From: Ephydatia muelleri
Lineage: Eukaryota; Porifera; Demospongiae; Spongillida; Spongillidae
Direction of reading: 5' to 3'
Assembly (NCBI GenBank): GCA_013339895.1
Contig: JABACO010000004.1
Coordinates: forward strand, 11,655,723 to 11,719,722
DNA: 64,000 nucleotides
The position numbers and the translations under genes are program-made. Shown here piece by piece: positions 1-12,116 of this stretch (position 1 is the first letter of the stretch; each line of letters begins with the position of its first letter). The notes below the pieces were generated by a model. That model saw only the letters and a program-made list of their open reading frames with translations. It ran no database searches and had not been told where the DNA came from.

Positions 1-2330
1 TCATCCACACCTTCACTGGCATCTTCATCCACACCACCATTAGCTTCTTCATCTACATCTTCACTGGCATCTTCATCTACACCATCACTGGCAACTTCAT
101 CCACATCTTTACTGGCATCTTCATCAACACCTTCACTGGCCTCTTCATCCACACAATAACTGGCATCTTCATACACACCTTCACTGGCCTCTTCTTCCAC
201 ACCATCACTGGCCTCTTCATCTACACCATCACTGGCTCTTCATCCACACCATCACTGGCCTCTTCATCCACACCTTCACTGGCCTCTTCATCCACACCTT
301 CACTGGCATCTTCATCCACACCATAACTGGCCTCTTCATCCACACCACCATTAGCTTCTTCATCCACATCTTCACCTGCATCTTCATCCACACCTTCACT
401 GGCATCTTCATCTACACCATCACTGGCATCTTCATCCACACCTTCATCCACACCTTCGCTGGCATTTTCATCCACACCTTCACTGGCCTCTTCATCCACA
501 CCATCACTGGCCTCTTCATCTACACCATCACTGGCCTTTTCATCTACACCTTCACTGGCCTCTTCATCTACACCTTCACAGGCCTCTTCATCCACACATT
601 CACTGGCATCTTCATCCACACCATCACTGGCATCTTCATCCACACCATCACTGGCCTCTTCATCTACACCTTCACTGGCCTCTTCATCTACACTTTCACA
701 GGTCTCTTCATCCACACATTCACTGGCATTTTCATCCACACCATCACTGGCCTCTTCATCCACACCATCACTGGCATCTTCATCCACACCACCATTAGCT
801 TCTTCATCCACATCTTCACTTGCATCTTCATCCACACCTTCACTGGCATCTTCATCTACACCATCACTGGCCTCTTCATCTACACCATCACTGGCATCTT
901 CATCCACACCACCATTAGCTTCTTCATCCACATAATCACTGGCATCTTCATCTACACCATCACTGGCATCTTCATCCACACCTTCATCCACACCTTCACT
1001 GGCCTCTTCATCCACACCTTCACTGGCATCTTCATCCACACCACCATTAGCTTCTTCATCAACATCTTCACTGGCATCTTCATCTACACCATCACTGGCA
1101 ACTTCATCCACATCTTTACTGGCATCTTCATCAACACCTTCACTGGCCTCTTCATCCACACAATAACTGGCATCTTCATACACACCTTCACTGGCCTCTT
1201 CTTCCACACCATCACTGGCCTCTTCATCTACACCATCACTGGCTCTTCATCCACACCATCACTGGCCTCTTCATCCACACCTTCACTGGCCTCTTCATCC
1301 ACACCTTCACTGGCATCTTCATCCACACCATAACTGGCCTCTTCATCCACACCACCATTAGCTTCTTCATCCACATCTTCACCTGCATCTTCATCCACAC
1401 CTTCACTGGCATCTTCATCTACACCATCACTGGCATCTTCATCCACACCTTCATCCACACCTTCGCTGGCATTTTCATCCACACCTTCACTGGCTTCTTC
1501 ATCCACACCATCACTGGCCTCTTCATCTACACCATCACTGGCCTTTTCATCTACACCTTCACTGGCCTCTTCATCTACACCTTCACAGGCCTCTTCATCC
1601 ACACATTCACTGGCATCTTCATCCACACCATCACTGGCATCTTCATCCACACCATCACTGGCCTCTTCATCTACACCTTCACTGGCCTCTTCATCTACAC
1701 TTTCACAGGCCTCTTCATCCACACATTCACTGGCATTTTCATCCACACCATCACTGGCCTCTTCATCCACACCATCACTGGCATCTTCATCCACACCACC
1801 ATTAGCTTCTTCATCCACATCTTCACTGGCATCTTCATCCACACCTTCATCCACACCTTCACTGGCCTCTTCATCTACACCATCACTGGCATCTTCATCC
1901 ACACCACCATTAGCTTCTTCATCTACATCTTCACTGGCATCTTCATCTACACCATCACTGGCAACTTCATCCACATCTTCACTGGCATCTTCATCAACAC
2001 CTTCACTGGCCTCTTCATCCACACAATAACTGGCATCTTCATACACACCTTCACTGGCCTCTTCTTCCACACCATCACTGGCCTCTTCATCTACACCATC
2101 ACTGGCTCTTCATCCACACCATCACTGGCCTCTTCATCAACACCTTCACTGGCCTCTTCATCCACATCTTCACTGGCATCTTCATCCACACCATAACTGG
2201 CCTCTTCATCCACACCACCATTAGCTTCTTCATCCACATCTTCACCGGCATCTTCATCTACACCATCACTGGCATCTTCATCTACACCATCACTGGCATC
2301 TTCATCCACACCTTCATCCACACCTTCACT
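1..2330. repeat. higher-order repeat of about 1.0 kb inside the satellite
   Basis: Blocks of variant 24-bp units recur in the same order. The block around 1-1007 reappears at about 1008-1870, offset 1,007 bp at its right half (identical 60-codon minus ORFs at 229-411 and 1236-1418). A third start lies at about 1871, offset 863 bp. The 144-bp difference equals six 24-bp units, as expected of unequal exchange. Each copy carries the same one-base deletion (CACTGGCTCTTC instead of CACTGGCCTCTTC), so the deletion predates the block duplication. Confidence 0.8.
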
Positions 2331-5039
2331 GGCCTCTTCATCTACACCATCACTGGCATCTTCATCACACCACCATTAGCGTCTTCATCTACATCTTCAC
2401 TGGCATCTTCATCTACACCATCACTGGCAACTTCATCCACATCTTCACTGGCATCTTCATCCACACCACCATTAGCTTCTTCATCCACACCTTCACTGGC
2501 ATCTTCATCCACACCATCACTGGCATCTTCATCAACACCTTCACTGGCATCTTCATCCACACCTTCACTGGCATCTTCATCCACACCTTCACTGGCATCT
2601 TCATCCACACATTACTGGCATCTTCATCCACACCTTCACTGGCATCTTCATCCACACTATCACTGGCATCTTCATCCACACCTTCACTGGCATCTTCATG
2701 CACACCATCACTCACATCTTCATCCACACCATCACTGGCATCTTCATGCACACCTTCGTTGGCATTATCATCCACACCTTCACTGGCATCTTCATCCACA
2801 CCATCACTGGCCTCTTCATCTACACCATCACTGGCCTCTTCATCTACACCATCACTGGCATCTTCATCTACACCTTCACAGGCCTCTTCATCCACACATT
2901 CACTGGCATCTTCATCCACACCATCACTGGCATCTTCATCCACACCATCACTGGCCTCTTCAACCACACATCACTGGCATCTTCATCCACACCTTCACTG
3001 GCATCTTCATCCACACTATCACTGGCCTCTTCATCTACACCATCACTGGCCTCTTCATCTACAATATCACTGGCCTCTTCATCTACACCTTCACAGGCCT
3101 CTTCATCTACACCTTCTTAGGCCTCTTCATCCACACATTCACTGGCATCTTCATCCACACCATCACTGGCCTCTTCATCCACACCATCGCTGGGCCCTTC
3201 ACCCACATCTTCATCCACACCTTCACTGGCCTCTTCATCCACACCTTTGCTGGCCTCTTCATCCACACCATCACTGGCATCTTCATCCACACCATCACTG
3301 GCCTCTTCATCCACACCTTCACTGGCATCTTCATCCACACCATCACTGGCCTCTTCATCCACACCTTCACTGGCCTCTTCATCCACACCTTCACTGGCAT
3401 CTTCATCCACACCATCACTGGCCTCTTCATCCACACCATCACTGGCCTCTTCATCCACACCTTCGCTGGCATCTTCATCCACACCATCACTGGCCTCTTC
3501 ATCCACACCTTCGCTGGCATCTTCATCCACACCTTCACTGGCCTCTTCATTCACACCTTCGCTGGCATCTTCTTCCACACCATCACTGGCCTCTTCATCC
3601 ACACCTTCACTGGCATCTTCATCCACACCATCGCTGGCTTTTTCATCCACACCTTCACTGGCCTCTTCATGCACTACATCACTGGCCTCTTCATCCACAC
3701 CTTCACTGGCCTCTTCATCTACACCATCACTGGCATCTTCATCCACTCCTTCACTGGCATCTTCATCTACACCATCACTGGCATCTTCATCTACAGCATC
3801 ACTGACTTCTTCATCCACACCTTCACTGGCATCTTCATCCACACCTTCATTGGCTTCTTCATCTACACCATCACTGGCATCTTCATCCACACCATCACTG
3901 GCCTCTTCATCCACACCTTCACTGGCCTCTTCATCCACACCATCACTGGCCTCTTCATCCACACCTTCACTGGCATCTTCATCAACACCATCACTGGCCT
4001 CTTCATCCACACCTTCACTGGCCTCTTCATCCACACCTTCGCTGGCTTTTTCATCCACACCTTCACTGGCCTCTTCATCTACACCATCACTGGCATCTTC
4101 ATCCACACCATCACTGGCATCTTCATCCAAACCATCACTGGCCTCTTCATCCACACCATCACTGGCATCTTCATCCACACCATCACTGGCCTCTTCATCT
4201 ACACCATCTCTGGCCTCTTCATCCACACCTTCACTGGCCTCTTCATCCACACCATCACTGGCCTCTTCATCCACACTTTCACTGGCATCTTCATCTACAC
4301 CTTCACTGGCCTCTTCATGCACTCCATCACTGGCCTCTTCATCCACACCTTCACTGGCCTCTTCATCCACATCTTCACTGGCATCTTCATCTACACCTTC
4401 ACTGGCATCTTCATCCACACCTTCACTGGCCTCTTCATCCACACCTTCACTGGCCTCTTCATCCACACCTTCACTGGCCTCTTAATCCACAACTTCACTG
4501 GCATCTTCATCCACACCTTCACTGGCATCTTCATCCACACCATCACTGGCATCTTCATCCACATCTTCACTGGCATCTTCATCCACACCATCACTGGCCT
4601 CTTTATCCACACCATCACTGGCATCTTCATCCACACCATCACTGGCATCTTCATCTACACCATCACTGGCATCTTCATCCACACCATCACTGGCCTCTTT
4701 ATCCACACCATCACTGGCATCTTCATCCACACCATCACTGGCATTTTCATCCACACCATCACTGGCCTCATCATCCACACCTTCACTGGCCTCTTTATCC
4801 ACACCATCACTGGCCTCTTTATCCACACCATCACTGGCATCTTCATCCACACCTTCACTGGCCTCTTCATTCACACCATCACTGGCCTCTTCATCCACAC
4901 CTTCACTGGCATCTTCATCCACACCTTCGCTGGCTTTTTCATCCACACCTTCACTGGCCTCTTCATCTACACCATCACTGGCATCTTCATCCACACCATC
5001 ACTGGTCTCTTCATCCACACCATCACTGGCCTCTTCACC

Positions 5040-5600
5040 ACACCATCACTGGCATCTTCATCTACACCATCACTGGCCTCTTCATCTACAGCATCACTGA
5101 CATCTTCATCCATATCTTCACTGGCATCTTCATCCACACCATCACTCGCCTCTTCACCACACCATCACTGGCATCTTCATCTACACCATCACTGGCCTCT
5201 TCATCTACAGCATCACTGACATCTTCATCCACATCTTCACTGGCATCTTCATCTACACCTTCACTAGCCTCTTCATCCACAACTTCACTGGCCTCTTCAT
5301 CTACACCATCACTGGCCTCTTCATCTACAGCATCACTGACATCTTCATCCATATCTTCACTGGCATCTTCATCCACACCATCACTCGCCTCTTCACCACA
5401 CCATCACTGGCATCTTCATCTACACCATCACTGGCCTCTTCATCTACAGCATCACTGACATCTTCATCCACATCTTCACTGGCATCTTCATCTACACCTT
5501 CACTAGCCTCTTCATCCACAACTTCACTGGCCTCTTCATCTACACCATCACTGGCATCTTCATCCACACCTTCACTGGCATCTTCATCCACACATCATTG
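5040..5600. repeat. 215-bp higher-order duplication in the satellite
   Basis: The segment holding the variants CATCACTCGCCTCTTCACC, TACAGCATCACTGACATC and CACTAGCCTC is present twice, offset by 215 bp (compare 5086-5376 with 5325-5591). A related, more divergent version follows at about 5930-6120. The 215-bp offset is not a multiple of 24, so a one-base deletion lies inside the duplicated block (CTCTTCACCACACC). Confidence 0.7.
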
Positions 5601-7369
5601 ACCACTTCATTCACACCTTCACTGGCATCTTCATCCACACCTTCACTGGCCTCTTCATCTACACCATCACTGGCATCTTCATCCACGCCTTCACTGGCAT
5701 CTTCATCCACACCATCACTGGCATCTTCATCCACACCATCACTGGCCTCTTCATCCACACCTTCACTGGCCTCTTCATCCACACCATCACTGGCCTCTTC
5801 ATCCACACCTTCACTGGCATCTTCATCCACACCTTCGCTGGCTTTTTCATCCACACCTTCACTGGCCTCTTCATCTACACCATCACTGGCATCTTCATCC
5901 ACACCATCACTGGCATCTTCATCCACACCATCACTGGCCTCTTCACCACACCATCACTGGCATCTTCATCTACACCATCACTGGCCTCTTCATCTACAGC
6001 ATCACTGACATCTTCATCCACATCTTCACTGGCATCTTCATCTACACCTTCACTAGCCTTTTCATCCACACCTTCACTGGCCTCTTCATCTACACCATCA
6101 CTGGCATCTTCATCCACACATCATTGACCACTTCATTCACACCTTCACTGGCATCTTCATCCACACAATCACTGGCATCTTCATCCACACCTTCACTGGC
6201 ATCTTCTTCCACACATCACTGGCATCTTCATCTACACCAACATTAGCTTCTTCTTCCATACCATTATTGGCCCTCCCATTGTACCGTCACTGGCCACTTC
6301 CGCTGTACTATAATTGGTTCATTCCCCTACGTCATAGCTAGTGTCATCGTTTCCACCACACATCGGCCTCTTCCTCCGTCTCCATTGTTTTACCTTCCTC
6401 TGCAGTATCATTTGCTTTTTTCTTCCATGTTGTTGTAGACCTGTACTTCCATACGACTACATATTTCATCTTGCACGTGGTCACCAACCTTTCCAACTGC
6501 AATCAGAACCGTTTCTTTTCCAATGAAGGCCTAAATGTGTACAGGGAATATACATGTGCACATAAACTGTGTGCACATCATGCGTGCACCTAAAATGTTG
6601 TGCCTACGATTGCTTGAATCTGCGATTAGCTGAGAACTGAGCTTAGTAATCACGTTGCAAGGCCAGAAATTTAGACATCATTATAAAGTGTGTAAAGTTA
6701 ATCGTATTTTACATAGCCTACCTGATGGTAGGGATCAGTACCAATCATTTTGTACACAGAATAGCAAACATCAGATCAATTGTGGTACCAGTATGAAGCA
6801 ACAGCTGCCACAAACATGAGTGACAGATATGATTTTCTGGACACAGTTTGTGTGACTAGGAATCAGAAGCCACATGGTCTAATGCATGATGCATTTTTGG
6901 GAGGCATCTATCTTGTTTCACTGATGTACTTTACAACTTTCACCAGGCTCAATTTTGTGCTTTTGTCTAATTCGTGGTTGTTAAGTACAATGTGCATTTT
7001 ATAATAAGAATCAAACCACATCACTTTCAAAGATCAACTTACCATAATAAGGCTTCACCAGCTTAATGCAAAAATAAATGCAAGTGTTGTATTGGCACCA
7101 TGAAGTGCATTTACATGCATGCAAGGCAGAATGTACAGAGGCCCTCCTCAACACTATCTATCCTCACACCGAGCCATCCCTTCAAACGTATAGACTGGAC
7201 AATTAATGTACCCACACTCCAGCTTAGATCAACCATAGAAGCTGCATCCATGATTGGCATACATATAGCTATCAGTTTTAAGTCACTCCTTGAGTTTTAT
7301 CTATTTACACAAGCACTCTATAATTCTCATTAATACCACACACATCACACACAAATCCACCAACTACAA

Positions 7370-8640
7370 CCAGAGTAAATAATGTTGTGAACCCTTTTCC
7401 TGGTCACTTCTCACACAGAGCAGTTGCTTCTCGACCAGTTGTGGCGTGTGCTTCAATGCAGTGTCAATTAGGGATGAGCACAGTGTGTGCGTATGTTGAT
7501 CTTGAAATGGAATAAAGATGATATAAAGTATGTTACATTTATTTCGCTTTACCTGCAATGACTTGTGTACATGGTTGCCTATGACTGCGCCGCCATTATA
7601 TTACTGGTACTGTACATTTAGAGACTGGAGAGCTGCTTCCACTTCCTTCACAAAGGGTCCCTCAGACACTTTTTCTAGCTTCAGCAATCATTTGTTCCTA
7701 CATGCATCAGATGTATGTTCATGTTTGAGGTTAAAAAGTGGTGCATGTACATTGTTGTGTAACTTTCACAAGACCCTCCCCCCCCCCCCCCCCCCACCCT
7801 CGTATTGTATCAGAGGGTGCAAATAATCCATATGCTAAAGTGCATTCCACTTACCAATTCAGCTCTCTTCTTGCTGCATCTTTCATTTTCCTCTACCAGA
7901 CTGGAGAGAAGATGACTAGACTCTCCTACAATCATGGCAGAGTATATCCTTCACACTTGACTGTTCTAGTCAAATGGTCTTTATATGTAGCAAAGTCCTT
8001 AACTGCAGTGCTGGAGCGGCTGCACTGAACTTGGCAGTAAGTTCACGGCACTCTCTTCAAAGCATGGACACTGAGTGCTGGCAGATGTTGCTACATGTAT
8101 GTAGTCAGTGATGCACTTTGTACATACAACTGCATTGCAGTGCAATGTAAGTGCTGCACCAGCGCTAGCATTGTTCACACATTTGACACTTAAGTAAGTC
8201 TGTTACTGGAAGTATTTGTGTTGGGGCTAACAGTGGTTCCTTCTGTGACACACAACCTTTGGTGGTGCAATAATGTTGATGTCATCAAGCAAGGCATTTG
8301 GTGTGACACCTGATTGTCGCCCCGGTTTCTGTGTATTACCTCCTTTACATGTAAGTGGAGCCAGCTTCTGGTGTGTGGGTTCCTGTATAACTACAAGTGT
8401 AGGTATGCACACTTATGTCAATATGTTTACCTTGCAGGTACTGGGACAATGTTGTAGCCAGTTGTATGGCTTTACCATACACCTGTATGCTTACTGCTGC
8501 TTCTTGCACTTTGCACATAGCACGTCTGCACGCTCTGCAGAAACTTGTTGGGAAATCAACAGTGTCATTGCGTATGTCTATTGCAAAGCATGTGAAGAGC
8601 TCCTTTGAAAAGGCAGCACAGATGTATTTTGTTTGAGACT
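7370..8640 (-). pseudogene. decayed mobile gene with RAG1-N-terminal-like zinc-finger modules (copy A)
   Basis: I read this on the minus strand from 8640 leftwards. First comes a Cys-rich block (TKYICAAFSKELFTCFAIDI, then DTVDFPTSFCRACRRAMCK), resembling the first zinc-binding block of RAG1 (FCHxCW type). A 48-bp GT...AG intron follows at about 8385-8436, then a segment with KPGRQS and NALLDDINIIAPPKVV. Next is a RING-like block in two frames (LKCQMCEQ; HCNAVVCTKC, QCPCF). A CHDC block lies near 7900. The last parts are FVKEVEAALQSLNVQYQ and AVIGNHVHKSLQ near 7570-7690, a 52-bp intron, and TLCSSLIDTALKHTPQLVEK near 7430-7500. Several frameshifts and a stop (Q-Y-Q-stop) show that it is dead. 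The RAG1/N-RAG-TP relationship is my inference from motif spacing. The alternative is another zinc-finger mobile-gene family of invertebrates. Confidence 0.5.
7778..7795. repeat. poly-C tract (18 bp)
   Basis: This is a run of 18 C. In the paralogous copy the same place (about 54489-54496) holds only a short, interrupted C run, so the tract expanded or contracted after the duplication. Confidence 0.9.
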
Positions 8641-8949
8641 CGCATTTTCCACCCTTATATATATCTTAACCAGTTTATGACCACATACTCACAGAACATC
8701 TGGATTGTACTCATTAGTTATTCATTAGTTACATGGTCCCGAGTAACCGTGTCGTTCAGAAAATAAGCCCCGACATGAACTAAACGAAAAGGGAACGTAC
8801 AAGGATCGTTCTTTGAGTAGGAGTAAGTTTTCAAACCATCTGCCTGGGGGGCTTCGAGAAAAATCGGTTGCCGCCTGAGCACCTAATGAAGACAATGAAA
8901 GGTTTGCCTTAAATAGTCACATGCGCGGCATTTATAGGCCAGAGGAGAA

Positions 8950-9470
8950 TTTATTTTGGCTGTGCCTATTGTATTATTCTTTTTAAGTTCGAAATTGGTT
9001 ATGGAATAGCTCAAAATTATGATGTTTTTTAATATTGAATTTGTAGTCGCAAACAGCGCCTCTTAACGTAATCCACAAAATAATTAGCTCCTCTAGGATC
9101 CCAAACGCCAAAATACCGTAATGTTCGAATGTGTTCTAATTAGCAACCTAATGTCCAGCTCGAAACAGCCGTGGTGCATTCCAGATGTTATTTTTTAACT
9201 TAAATAATACATATGATAATAATGCATAAAGGGTTACGGCAGGCAAAGCATGGGCGAGCAACGCCTGAGCATTTATACAAGTGACAAATGGCAATACAGT
9301 TGTACTTCGCTTAGATGGGTAAATGTTGTTATAGCTTCATGGCCCCATCCACCATGAATTTAAATTACATTCATTATAATACTAATTACAAATACACCTC
9401 CCGCCTGTAATTTCGAGGTTGGAGAACAGGATCTAATTAATGTATAGATCAGACATTAGGCCTAAATGGC
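8950..9470. other. no gene seen; sequence unique to copy A
   Basis: The 520 bp between the end of the segmental homology and the short block that resumes it at about 9475 contain no long ORF and no recognised motif. The corresponding place in copy B holds the fold-back element and about 620 bp of unrelated sequence. Confidence 0.6.
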
Positions 9471-9474
9471 AAAA

Positions 9475-9640
9475 ACGAATCATACTGGTATCTCATTTGA
9501 AGCCATATGACGTTTGAACGAGAAACTGACTCTACGAATCTCATAGCCTCGTATTGTTGATATCAGGTGGCCCATACCGTGAGGCACGTGAATTTAGCCC
9601 TATAGTAATTAGTAAAACCTGCTACTGTACTAGAATTAAC
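9475..9640. repeat. short block shared with 58772-58945
   Basis: The sequence from CGAATCATACTGGTA through CATTTGAAGCCATATGACG and CAGGTGGCCC to AACCTGCTA is clearly similar to 58772-58945 in the same orientation and order. It is either the far edge of the segmental duplication, separated by different insertions, or a member of a dispersed element family. Confidence 0.7.
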
Positions 9641-9644
9641 AGCT

Positions 9645-10120
9645 GCGGGTGGATTACATCACCCAATGTATACATTTTCCACCCTCAGCTTTCATCGACT
9701 GCCACAAATTAAGTAACCTTTTGTTTAGCGTAAAGGTTTAAGAGAATACACTAGGGCTAAGAGACGACCAACTTTCCCTTACACAAAAACGCTAAATCTC
9801 CAGTGTAACGATCGTCCTATGGGTACAGTCGCCATGAGATGTTTGTATTAGTAATAGTTCTGACCTAAAAATACATCCATCACGGTTAAACCTTTAATAG
9901 CGGGTCGGTTTGAGTTGTTCCAAGTCTGATTAAAGGGATAGGTAGATAAATATGTGGGCAACAGACCATTGAGACACTTTATTGACGATGTGCATGTTAT
10001 AATGCAAGCAGAATTAAACAAACCAAAACAATCAGAACAGATCATTTTTAGTGAGGGTTCCCGTTAAATAGACACTGCGGCATATTCATGTAGTGATCCA
10101 TATTCAGCGGCTGGACCATT
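9645..10120. other. no gene seen
   Basis: This is AT-rich spacer upstream of the TRIM-NHL pseudogene. A pyrimidine-rich stretch ending in TTTTCAG at 10131-10137 could be the acceptor of a former intron, with the preceding exon not recognised. Confidence 0.4.
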
Positions 10121-10123
10121 AAT

Positions 10124-12116
10124 TTGATTGTTTTCAGGTGTGTAATCATTTTGTATCAGAATAGTGGTAATCTACACATCACATGTCAGCTGTGTTCCAA
10201 GCCCTACAAAGAACCCAGGATTCTTCCATGTCTTCACTCTTTCTGTGGCCAGTGTCTACATAAGCAGATAGAGAGGTCTGGAACCAAGCAGAACATGGCG
10301 TGTCCTACCTGTCAGAGAAGTATCACCATACCAGTGGGTGGAATCAATTCTATACCGAACCTCCATCTTGGCTTTGAAGTGGAGGTGGCTGGGTACATGT
10401 CCAAGATTGGCAGTGATGATGAAAATGTCATGTGATGCTTGCATTGATGAAAGCACTAGATGCAGTGGTGTTCTGTTGCACATGTCACGAGTATCTCTGT
10501 TCCTGCTGCCATGAGTACCATAAACGCAGTCGAAAACTGTCCAATCATCCGATCGTTGGGAGTCACTTAAACTACTCCCATCCTTAATGAAACCAACTGA
10601 CCATCTCTGTTCCCAACCTGATCACGAGACTAAAGTGTTTGCCAACTACTGACCTGCAGAGACTGTACCCTCGTCCACCACAAGGACCACAGGATTGATG
10701 AGATGTGCAATATTGCAAAGGTTCACAGAGATGTCATACAGAAGACACTTGGGTGTGCTCAAAAACTGGCCACAAAGCTGACCATAGCCATTGATGACAA
10801 TTAAAACAACGCAGAACCAATAACAAAGCTCAAAAAAAACATCAAACTGATCATAGACCTCTCCTTTAAACAGCTTGACCATACTAATGAAGAAAATAAG
10901 AAGAGACTGTTGTCACAGGTGGAGGCCATTTCACTTTCTAAAACAACAGTTCTGACCCTCCAAAAGGAACAGTTGGTAAAGATTCAAGATGAGCTTGGTC
11001 ACTACACTGAGATGATATCTTACATCCTCCAAACCCATACTGACCAAGAGATAGTAGCACTTGGAAATCTGGTACCCACTGAGCTGATGGTCATCATGAG
11101 AAAAGTACCCATTTCTCAAAAACCGTCCATTGGAAATAACGCGTATCCACCCTTACATACATGTACTGATCCTCTGAACAGAGCACTTGGCATATTTGGT
11201 TATGAAATGGGCCTGTACATATCTCCATCACAAAGCACATGGTCTTCAGAGTCAGTGGCCAAGGTGAAGAAAATGTATTTTATTAAAGTGGAGACCATAA
11301 CCTCAAAGGGAGAGAGGTACCCATTTGGAGGTCTGCAGGTGAAGGCTGAGCTAATCCCCCAAGTCACATGAAGAAGCAGTTGTCTCTGGACAGGTGAATG
11401 ACCATGGAGATGGTACCTATACCATAACCCTCACCCCTCAGACTAGTGGTCCTCATAAGCTCCTCATCACAATGGATGGTCAAAATGTACAGAAGAGTCC
11501 TTTTGACCTTGATGTAATAACAAAGTACAGCACCCTATGTAACCCAGGGCAAGTTATCAATTGTAGCAATGGTCCATCAGGTATTACCATCCATGACAGT
11601 GGAGACATCTATGCAGTCTGTTGTACACAGAGTAGGATTTGTGTGTTTGACCAATCTGGCAAGCAGAAGAGAACCATAGGTAGTAGTGGGAGTGGTGATG
11701 GTCAGTTCAGAGGCCCACATGGCATATTTATTAAGCGAGATGTGATGTATGTTGCTGATGTTGGCAATGATCGCATTCAGAAGTTGACAATAGGAGGAGA
11801 AGTTATTCAAAAATATGGCCAAAGAGGATCAGGCCAGGGACAGTTCAATGGTCCGATAGCAGTTATTGTTGACCAAAGAGATAGGTTGATTGTTGCTGAT
11901 CACTTGAATCACAGAGTAGTACTATTAGATCAAGCTGGTACCTGGCTGTTGACCATTAAGGGTAATGTCTCCGGTCCTCAGAATTTTGAGAACCCATATG
12001 GTCTTGCCTTGGATTCTCAAGGGATCTGCCCGTGGTTCTAGCACCATCAAAGTCTTCTCACCTGAGGGGACCTATGTCAGATCATATGGTGCGAGAGATC
12101 ATGCAGTAATCATATA
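10124..12116 (+). pseudogene. TRIM-NHL-type E3 ligase pseudogene (RING, B-boxes, coiled coil, filamin-like, NHL)
   Basis: Domains follow in canonical order but in shifting frames. A C3HC4 RING lies at about 10180-10320 (CQLC, CLHSFCGQC, CPTC). B-box 1 follows at about 10430-10560 (CDAC, then CCTCHEYLCSCCHEYH in another frame). B-box 2 lies at about 10585-10700 (CSQPDHETKVF, then LTCRDCTLVHHKDHRID after a shift). A coiled coil with a TAA stop comes next, then a segment at 10910-11371. The last part is a filamin-type strand (HGDGTYTITLTPQTSGPHKL) and NHL propeller repeats (GPHGIFIKRDVMYVADVGND) from 11394. Frame changes occur near 10425, 10470, 10640, 11350 (at a CCCCC run) and 12015, where KVFSPEGTYVRSYG continues in a new frame. 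Family members are usually cytoplasmic ubiquitin ligases or RNA regulators. This copy cannot make a full product unless several breaks are assembly errors. Confidence 0.85.

Larger units (their letters stand above)
1..6312. repeat. 24-bp satellite array (copy A)
   Basis: The 24-bp unit (core CTTCATCCACACC with a CACTGGC junction) is repeated over 6.2 kb and runs off the left edge of the window. The units differ mainly at three sites: GCA/GCC, TCC/TCT and CCT/CCA in the plus-strand Leu-Ala-Ser-Ser-Ser-Thr-Pro-Ser frame. Because 24 is a multiple of 3, long ORFs appear in several frames: an acidic DASEGVDE frame and an MPVKVWMK frame on minus, and TGIFIHTF, LASSSTPS and HWHLHPHL frames on plus. 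Frameshifting indels (near 238, 1245 and 2103) and substitution stops break all of them. I therefore call no gene. The array decays into single-copy sequence at about 6240-6312. Confidence 0.95.
6313..8949. repeat. segmental duplication, copy A
   Basis: This stretch is collinear and highly similar to 52990-55713, with small indels and scattered substitutions. Shared landmarks are TACGTCATAGCTAGTGTC near 6330 and 53050, the poly-C stretch near 7780 (short in copy B), and AGAGGAGAA at 8941-8949 and 55705-55713. Homology stops abruptly after the last landmark. The duplicated unit includes the satellite edge and the decayed minus-strand gene described separately. The remaining sequence, 6313-7360, shows no gene I can support. 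Confidence 0.9.

Noticed and set aside
3117..4466. 449-codon acidic (DASEGVDE)n protein on minus
   Set aside because: It is a by-product of a 24-bp unit. Equally long ORFs exist in other frames of the same DNA, and the frame is repeatedly broken across the array.
3669..5219. 516-codon hydrophobic (TGIFIHTF)n ORF on plus
   Set aside because: Same cause. The common unit variants change amino acids in this frame and no start context or flanking exon is seen.
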